A stretch of DNA of 64,000 nt from Micavibrio sp. UBA7657 (GTDB lineage Bacteria > Pseudomonadota > Alphaproteobacteria > Micavibrionales > Micavibrionaceae), in NCBI GenBank assembly GCA_002483465.1, contig DLHX01000008.1, positions 240,531 to 304,530 on the forward strand, read 5' to 3'. The notes under the pieces are model-generated. The model made no database searches. It was not told the origin of the DNA and saw nothing but the letters and a program-made list of their open reading frames with translations. Positions 59,628 through 64,000 of this stretch are shown here, piece after piece (within the stretch, counting starts at the first letter, position 1; each line of letters begins with the position of its first letter). The position numbers were made by a program, and so were the translations under genes.

Positions 59628-60560
59628 TTAACGGAAAAGCTCGGAAATTGACTGCTCCTCGCACGTCCGGCGAATAGCCTCGCCCATCAGATGCGCAACG
59701 CTGAGCTGCTCGATGTTATGAGCATTGCGCACGGCCTCTGTCGCCTGGATCGTGTCGGCGATCACCATGCTCTGCAGCGGCGAGGACGTAATCCGCGCCA
59801 CTGCCCCGCCGGACAAAACGCCGTGCACGACATAGGCATGAACCTCCTTGGCGCCGTGCTCTTTCAAGGCCACCGCCGCATTACACAGCGTACCGCCGGA
59901 ATCGACAATGTCATCCACGAGGATACAAACGCGCCCGTCGACTTCACCGATCACATGCATGACATCCGACACGCCCGCTTTTTCACGGCGTTTATCGATG
60001 ATGGCTAAATCGGCATTAAGGCGCTTGGCAAACGCCCGCGCGCGTACAACGCCGCCGACATCGGGAGAAACAATACAAAGCCTCTCACCAGTAAATTTCT
60101 TCTCGATCTGCGGCACGAACACCGGCGCGATAATCAAATTATCAACCGGCATATCGAAGAAACCCTGGATCTGCCCGGCATGAAGCTCCATCGCCAGCAC
60201 GCGGTCGGCTCCGGCGGCGGTAATCAGATCGGCCACCAACTTGGCCGTAATCGGCGTGCGCCCGCCCGTTTTACGATCCTGCCGCGCATAGCCGAAATAA
60301 GGGATGACAGCCGTAATCCTCCGCGCCGATCCGCGCTTGAGCGCGTCGATGGCGATCAAGAGTTCCATGAGATTGTCGTTGGCCGGGTATGACGTCGACT
60401 GGATGAAGAAAACGTCCTCGCCGCGCACATTCTCCATGATCTCGACGAACACTTCCATGTCCGAGAAACGCTTGAGGCTGGCTTGTGTCAGGGGAACGTT
60501 CAGATAGGCGGAAATCGCTTCAGCGAGAGGTTTATTCGAATTTCCGGCGATCAGCTTCAT
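59628..60560 (-). CDS. prs: Ribose-phosphate pyrophosphokinase
   Basis: Prs (310 aa) makes PRPP for nucleotide, histidine and tryptophan synthesis. Markers include [78 protein letters not shown] and the PRPP loop [19 protein letters not shown]. rplY and pth downstream follow the order known in many proteobacteria (prs-rplY-pth-ychF). Confidence 0.97.
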   Translation of the reverse strand: MKLIAGNSNKPLAEAISAYLNVPLTQASLKRFSDMEVFVEIMENVRGEDVFFIQSTSYPANDNLMELLIAIDALKRGSARRITAVIPYFGYARQDRKTGGRTPITAKLVADLITAAGADRVLAMELHAGQIQGFFDMPVDNLIIAPVFVPQIEKKFTGERLCIVSPDVGGVVRARAFAKRLNADLAIIDKRREKAGVSDVMHVIGEVDGRVCILVDDIVDSGGTLCNAAVALKEHGAKEVHAYVVHGVLSGGAVARITSSPLQSMVIADTIQATEAVRNAHNIEQLSVAHLMGEAIRRTCEEQSISELFR

Positions 60561-60609
60561 GCCGCTTTTTTAGAAGAAACCGGGGAAAAAATCAATGGGA
60601 ATTAAGGGC

Positions 60610-61404
60610 TTATGCGATGACAATCACCGAAATCTGCCGCCCGTAATCCGGCTCTTTCCGGTGGGTAGCCCTGCGAAAGCTGAAATAATCGCGCTCATTG
60701 GCATAGGTATCGATGCCCGTAATGGCCACATTGGTAAGGCCGCAATTATAAAGCCGCGCCGCGCAGTAACCCGGCAGATCGAACATCAGCTTTCCGGCCT
60801 CCCCGTTCATGAAGAACCGCTCGTTTTCCGGATCCTCGTTCAGGAACGGCGCGGCGAAATCCTGCCCCACCTCGTACGACCGCTTGGATATACACGGCCC
60901 GATAGCCGCCTTTATATCCTTCGCCTTCACGCCATATTCCTCCATCGCGTAGACAGTAGAATCGAGTACGCCGCCCAGCGCACCCTTCCATCCCGCATGC
61001 GCCGCACCGACCACCGGACCCTTATCGTTTCGCCCGTAAAATAAAACCGGCGCGCAGTCGGCGGTCAGAATTGAAATCGCGAGACCGGGAACATCCGTGA
61101 CCTGTGCATCGGCCTGCGGCCTCTCTTTATGCGGCGCATTCACTTTCAGACAGACATCACCGTGAACTTGATACAGAGACAAAACATTCCCCGGCTCGAC
61201 ACCCATCAGCGCCGCAACCGCTTCCCTGTTCGCTTTCACATCCGCAGGATTGTCCGACGAACCGACACCGCAATTCAGCCCGCCGTAAATCCCGCCACTC
61301 GTGCCGCCTGCGCGGCCGAAAAATCCGTGCCGCACGCCTTCGCCGGGAAAACCGGGCACCTGCAAAAAAATATTAGAACCCGGGGAGGCTGAGATTTTGG
61401 CCAT
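60610..61404 (-). CDS. pgeF: Peptidoglycan editing factor PgeF (laccase-domain, YfiH)
   Basis: PgeF (264 aa) removes misincorporated residues from peptidoglycan precursors; older annotations call it polyphenol oxidase. Signatures: RHGFFGRAGGTSGGIYGGLNCG, VLSLYQVHGDVCLKV (His), ISILTADCAPVLFYG (Cys), VVGAAHAGWKGALGGVL (His) and AIGPCISKRSYEVG. The start overlaps the end of midA by 32 bases. Confidence 0.93.
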   Translation of the reverse strand: MAKISASPGSNIFLQVPGFPGEGVRHGFFGRAGGTSGGIYGGLNCGVGSSDNPADVKANREAVAALMGVEPGNVLSLYQVHGDVCLKVNAPHKERPQADAQVTDVPGLAISILTADCAPVLFYGRNDKGPVVGAAHAGWKGALGGVLDSTVYAMEEYGVKAKDIKAAIGPCISKRSYEVGQDFAAPFLNEDPENERFFMNGEAGKLMFDLPGYCAARLYNCGLTNVAITGIDTYANERDYFSFRRATHRKEPDYGRQISVIVIA

Positions 61405-62422
61405 TAGTCAGTCCCATCACTTTGAACAGCGATCCCATTTGACTGGGATCGACAAGGCGTTGCAATGCTTTTTCAATATCAAATTTCTGCGCGGGCGTCG
61501 CGCGTAGCGTCAGGATTTCCGCACGCTGCCCAATGCCGAGATCCTTCAGGAACGCGCCCTGCTCTACCGGGCCGGACACTTCCGCACCTGCCGCTTCCGC
61601 CGCCAGCTTCACCGCGTGAAAATCCACATGCGTCGTCAGGTCAGCATTCCCGATTTCTTCCAGCGGTGAAATATATTTATGGCTCTTGAGCGCCTGCAGC
61701 GTATCGCCAATCCCGCTCTCGCTGTGACCGTAATCGATGATCAAGGCCGCGCCGTTCAGCTTTTTAACCAGATCCGTAACAAACTGGCTCCGCACCGGGC
61801 TGATCTCGAAAATCGCGCCCTCCGCCGCATCCACAGGAAGGTTAAACGGCAACTCCTTCGTATCGAACGCAAAATTTCCGTTTACAATACCAACCACGCG
61901 CTCTTTCCATCCGTCCGCCGTATGAATCAATTGCCGCACCGGCAGCGCATCAAGAAATTCATTCGCAACGACAATCATCGGTCGGTCGGGTAATGTTTCT
62001 AAATTGACATGCCACTCCGGCGCATAATTCTCCAGCGCCGCCGCCTGCATCGCCCTCAAAGCCGGGCTGATCTCCAGCAGATGCACCTTGGCGGAATCAT
62101 GAAATCCCGGCACATTCTTCGTCGCCCGCATGATATCGGCCATCAGCGTCCCGCGCCCCGGCCCGCATTCCAGCAGCGTAAAAACCGGCGAGCCCATCTG
62201 CTGCCACACATCCATGATCCACGCCGCGACCATCTCGCCGAACATCTGGGAAATTTCCGGTGCGGTCGTGAAATCGCCGCGCGCGCCGAACGGATCGCCC
62301 TTCATGTAATAGCCGTGCGCCGGGTGCCCGAGCGCGAGACCCATGAACTCTGCGATATCGATCGGACCCTTTTCGCGGATCAAATTTTTTAAAATCTCTT
62401 CCAAAATTATCTCATTCGTCAT
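61373..62422 (-). CDS. MidA/NDUFAF7-like methyltransferase
   Basis: The 349-aa protein belongs to the DUF185/MidA class I methyltransferases; eukaryotic relatives methylate an arginine of respiratory complex I. It shows IREKGPIDIAEFMGLALGHPAHGYYMKGDPFGARGDFTTAPEISQMFGEMVAAW and the SAM motif FTLLECGPGRGTLMADIMR, then DLVKKLNGAALIIDYGHSESG. The start codon lies inside the inverted repeat 62418-62499 (the ATG of GGGATGAC), so the repeat may have reshaped its 5' end. It overlaps pgeF by 32 bases. Confidence 0.9.
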   Translation of the reverse strand: MTNEIILEEILKNLIREKGPIDIAEFMGLALGHPAHGYYMKGDPFGARGDFTTAPEISQMFGEMVAAWIMDVWQQMGSPVFTLLECGPGRGTLMADIMRATKNVPGFHDSAKVHLLEISPALRAMQAAALENYAPEWHVNLETLPDRPMIVVANEFLDALPVRQLIHTADGWKERVVGIVNGNFAFDTKELPFNLPVDAAEGAIFEISPVRSQFVTDLVKKLNGAALIIDYGHSESGIGDTLQALKSHKYISPLEEIGNADLTTHVDFHAVKLAAEAAGAEVSGPVEQGAFLKDLGIGQRAEILTLRATPAQKFDIEKALQRLVDPSQMGSLFKVMGLTNGQNLSLPGF

Positions 62423-62499
62423 CCCGACCGAGCGTAGCGAGCGGAGGGATCTTTCCCTGTTCCATATTATGAAGATCCCTCAACTTCGCTCGGGATGAC
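62418..62499. repeat. GTCATCCCGA-type inverted repeat spanning lgt and midA ends
   Basis: GTCATCCCGA at 62418 and its inverse CGGGATGAC ending at 62499 bound an 82-base element, with inner GGGATC and GATCCC arms. It encodes the last residues of Lgt (TVIPSEVEGSS) and the start codon of midA. This is the third copy of the family in the window. Confidence 0.82.
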
Positions 62500-63297
62500 A
62501 GTGTTATGTTTTTTTCTAACAGCACAAACAAAAATCAAAACACCCGCGACGATCACCGGCACACTCAGCATCTGCCCCATCGACACATGCTGGAAAATAA
62601 ACCCGATCTGCTCGTCCGGCTCGCGCCACAGCTCACCGATACTCCGGAAAATTCCGTATCCCGCCAGGAACACGCCCGACAAAACCCCCGGCCTCTCGCG
62701 CACCCATCTCACATGCAGCAATGCCAGCAAAATCAAAAACAACGCCAAACCTTCCAGCCCCGCCTGATACAATTGGCTCGGGTGGCGCGGTAATTCGCCA
62801 CCGCCCGGAAACACAACACCCCACGGCACATCCGTCACGCGGCCATACAATTCGCCATTGATGAAATTCGTAATCCGCCCGAGAAAAATCCCCAGCGGCG
62901 CCGCGCATCCGAAAATATCCGCCAAGCGAAAGAACGGAATTTTCTTCAGCCGCGTATAAAGAATGAGAACGGTAATAACACCCGCGATCCCGCCATGGAA
63001 CGACATGCCCCCATGCCAGACTTTAAGAATTTCCATCGGGTGGCTGAAATAATAGCCCGACTGGTAAAACAGGATATAACCCAGCCGCCCGCCTAAAATA
63101 ACACCCGCAATCGCCCACGGGATGAAATCATCGATGTCATCGCGGTTCGGCCGGTGACCGGAATTCAGCTTGCTAATATAAAGCCCGTACCACCAGCCGA
63201 ACAGGAACGCGCTTAAATAAGCCAGCGCGTACCAGCGGATTTCGAGCGGCCCGAGCGCAATCGCTACCGGGTCAATATCAGGGAACTTCAAAGCCAT
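62467..63297 (-). CDS. lgt: Prolipoprotein diacylglyceryl transferase
   Basis: Lgt (276 aa) attaches diacylglycerol to lipoprotein precursors in the inner membrane. Multiple helices are visible, with the signature GRITNFINGELYGRVTDVPWGVVFP around residues 140-165 and HPSQLYQAGLEGLALF. The C-terminal VIPSEVEGSS is encoded by an inverted repeat element, so the natural C-terminus was probably shorter. The window also encodes at least three lipoproteins that would be its substrates. Confidence 0.95.
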   Translation of the reverse strand: MALKFPDIDPVAIALGPLEIRWYALAYLSAFLFGWWYGLYISKLNSGHRPNRDDIDDFIPWAIAGVILGGRLGYILFYQSGYYFSHPMEILKVWHGGMSFHGGIAGVITVLILYTRLKKIPFFRLADIFGCAAPLGIFLGRITNFINGELYGRVTDVPWGVVFPGGGELPRHPSQLYQAGLEGLALFLILLALLHVRWVRERPGVLSGVFLAGYGIFRSIGELWREPDEQIGFIFQHVSMGQMLSVPVIVAGVLIFVCAVRKKHNTVIPSEVEGSS

Positions 63298-63438
63298 AAG
63301 GACGTTTACCGCTATAGAGGATGAATGCTTATAAAGTGCATTAAATATCCACAGCTATCTTTTGTAAAGAACTGTTGAAATAAACCAAGAATCCAGCTAA
63401 AAAATCGCCCAATAATCACACACAAATGGGCATAGGGT

Positions 63439-63738
63439 ATGCAAGCCAGGGAAAAGATACTTGATGATGTTGCCCGCGTCGCGGGAGGTGCCGTCAGCGC
63501 CTTCGGAACGCTTCGCCGTCAGGTCAAGGATGAAGTCCGCACCCGCATCGACGAACTCGCCCAGAGGCTCGACCTCGTCCCCCGTGAAGATTTTGAACGC
63601 GTCGAACTGATGATGTACAAGGCGCGCGAAGAGCAAACGAATTTGATCAAGCGCATCGAAGCGCTTGAGGTGCAACTGGGTAAAGCAAAATCGTCATCGC
63701 AAACAAATAAGAAGCCTGCGAAACGATCCAAAAAATAA
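63439..63738 (+). CDS. UbiK-type BMFP coiled-coil protein
   Basis: The 99-aa protein matches the DUF526/BMFP family (UbiK in E. coli), short trimeric coiled coils linked to ubiquinone synthesis. It shows ILDDVARVAGGAVSAFGTLRRQVKDEVRTRIDELAQRLDLVPREDFERVELMMYKAREE and a second coiled-coil segment (LIKRIEALEVQLGKA). The basic tail (KKPAKRSKK) is longer than in E. coli. ybjN follows 14 bases later, a common pairing in alphaproteobacteria. Confidence 0.85.
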   Translation: MQAREKILDDVARVAGGAVSAFGTLRRQVKDEVRTRIDELAQRLDLVPREDFERVELMMYKAREEQTNLIKRIEALEVQLGKAKSSSQTNKKPAKRSKK

Positions 63739-63752
63739 CTTAAGGAATGGGA

Positions 63753-64000
63753 ATGAGCACCGAACTCGATCTGCATGACGAACTCATCATCAATCCGCTC
63801 GACAGCGTCGAGGAATTCCTTGCGTCCAACAACTGGGCTTTCAACCGCATGACTTCGGACGAACTCACCGTCCAGGTCGCGGGTAAAACCGGCACCTACC
63901 GCCTCTTTTTCTTGTGGCAGGAAGACATGAACGCGCTGCAGTTCTGCTGCCAGTACGACCTCATCATCCCGGCCGCAAACCGCGACGCTGCCTGCACCGC
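63753..64000 (+). CDS. YbjN domain-containing protein (5' part)
   Basis: The frame runs off the right edge after 82 codons. It starts MSTELDLHDELIINPLDSVE and continues with VEEFLASNNWAFNRMTSDEL, TVQVAGKTGTYRLFFLWQED and a Cys pair (QFCCQYDLIIPAAN), the pattern of YbjN proteins, type III secretion chaperone-like proteins of unclear role. An AAGGAATGGG ribosome site precedes the ATG. Confidence 0.82.
   Translation, partial: MSTELDLHDELIINPLDSVEEFLASNNWAFNRMTSDELTVQVAGKTGTYRLFFLWQEDMNALQFCCQYDLIIPAANRDAACT

Noticed and set aside
1..64000. CRISPR arrays, tRNA and rRNA genes
   Set aside because: I saw no regular direct-repeat array and no convincing tRNA or rRNA sequence on either strand, though a covariance-model search would be needed to exclude a missed tRNA.

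Overview
This window looks like a chromosomal segment of a Gram-negative alphaproteobacterium. The evidence is the alphaproteobacterial style of motAB, PhaR, RecX, MidA, UbiK and YbjN genes, a phaC-phaA-phaB cluster with a divergent phaR, many outer-membrane lipoproteins, and tightly packed genes with ATGA or TAATG overlaps. I cannot name the species; a Rhodospirillales- or Micavibrio-like lineage is only a guess. No rRNA, tRNA or CRISPR array was recognised.

Region 1 (1-13.3 kb) is housekeeping: the end of motA and all of motB (flagellar stator), parC and recO, an aspartate dehydrogenase plus a histidine phosphatase, folP-folK, two peptidoglycan enzymes (an M15/DUF882 peptidase and a YcbB-type L,D-transpeptidase), ilvD and a pair of bacterial PH-domain membrane proteins. 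Region 2 (13.4-20 kb) has an unusual protein built of 17-residue repeats, a phosphofructokinase, a DUF465 protein, purE-purK, fumC and a ribbon-helix-helix protein. Region 3 (20-29.3 kb) holds a large AsmA protein, the polyhydroxybutyrate cluster and three unrecognised small or secreted proteins. Region 4 (29.3-44.3 kb) holds a large exported coiled-coil protein, prfB with a programmed frameshift, a DJ-1-like protein, an OmpA lipoprotein, hslO, recX, two sensor kinases (one with its response regulator), a phasin and ilvE.

Region 5 (44,317-56,825) is a 12.5-kb integrative element, visibly richer in A+T, inserted at the 3' end of ychF and bounded by an 18-bp direct repeat with one mismatch. Its right half carries a P4-type integrase, an AlpA-like DNA-binding protein, a Toprim primase and a RepA-like ATPase. 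Its left half is cargo: two proteins with HEPN-like RxxxxH motifs, one of them coupled to an Fe(II)/2-oxoglutarate dioxygenase, a zinc-ribbon GIY-YIG-like protein and a tandem pair of paralogues. It also has a strongly structured RNA candidate followed by a terminator just ahead of a lipoprotein gene. No phage structural or conjugation genes are present. The cargo is the best candidate for an undescribed, possibly defensive, system.

Region 6 (56.8-64 kb) returns to housekeeping: ychF, pth, rplY, prs, pgeF, midA, lgt, ubiK and the start of ybjN.

Two dispersed repeat families are seen. One is a GTCATCCCGG-type inverted repeat (three loci, one shaping the ends of two genes). The other is a palindromic element with a conserved loop and different but self-complementary stems (7.3 and 59.5 kb).
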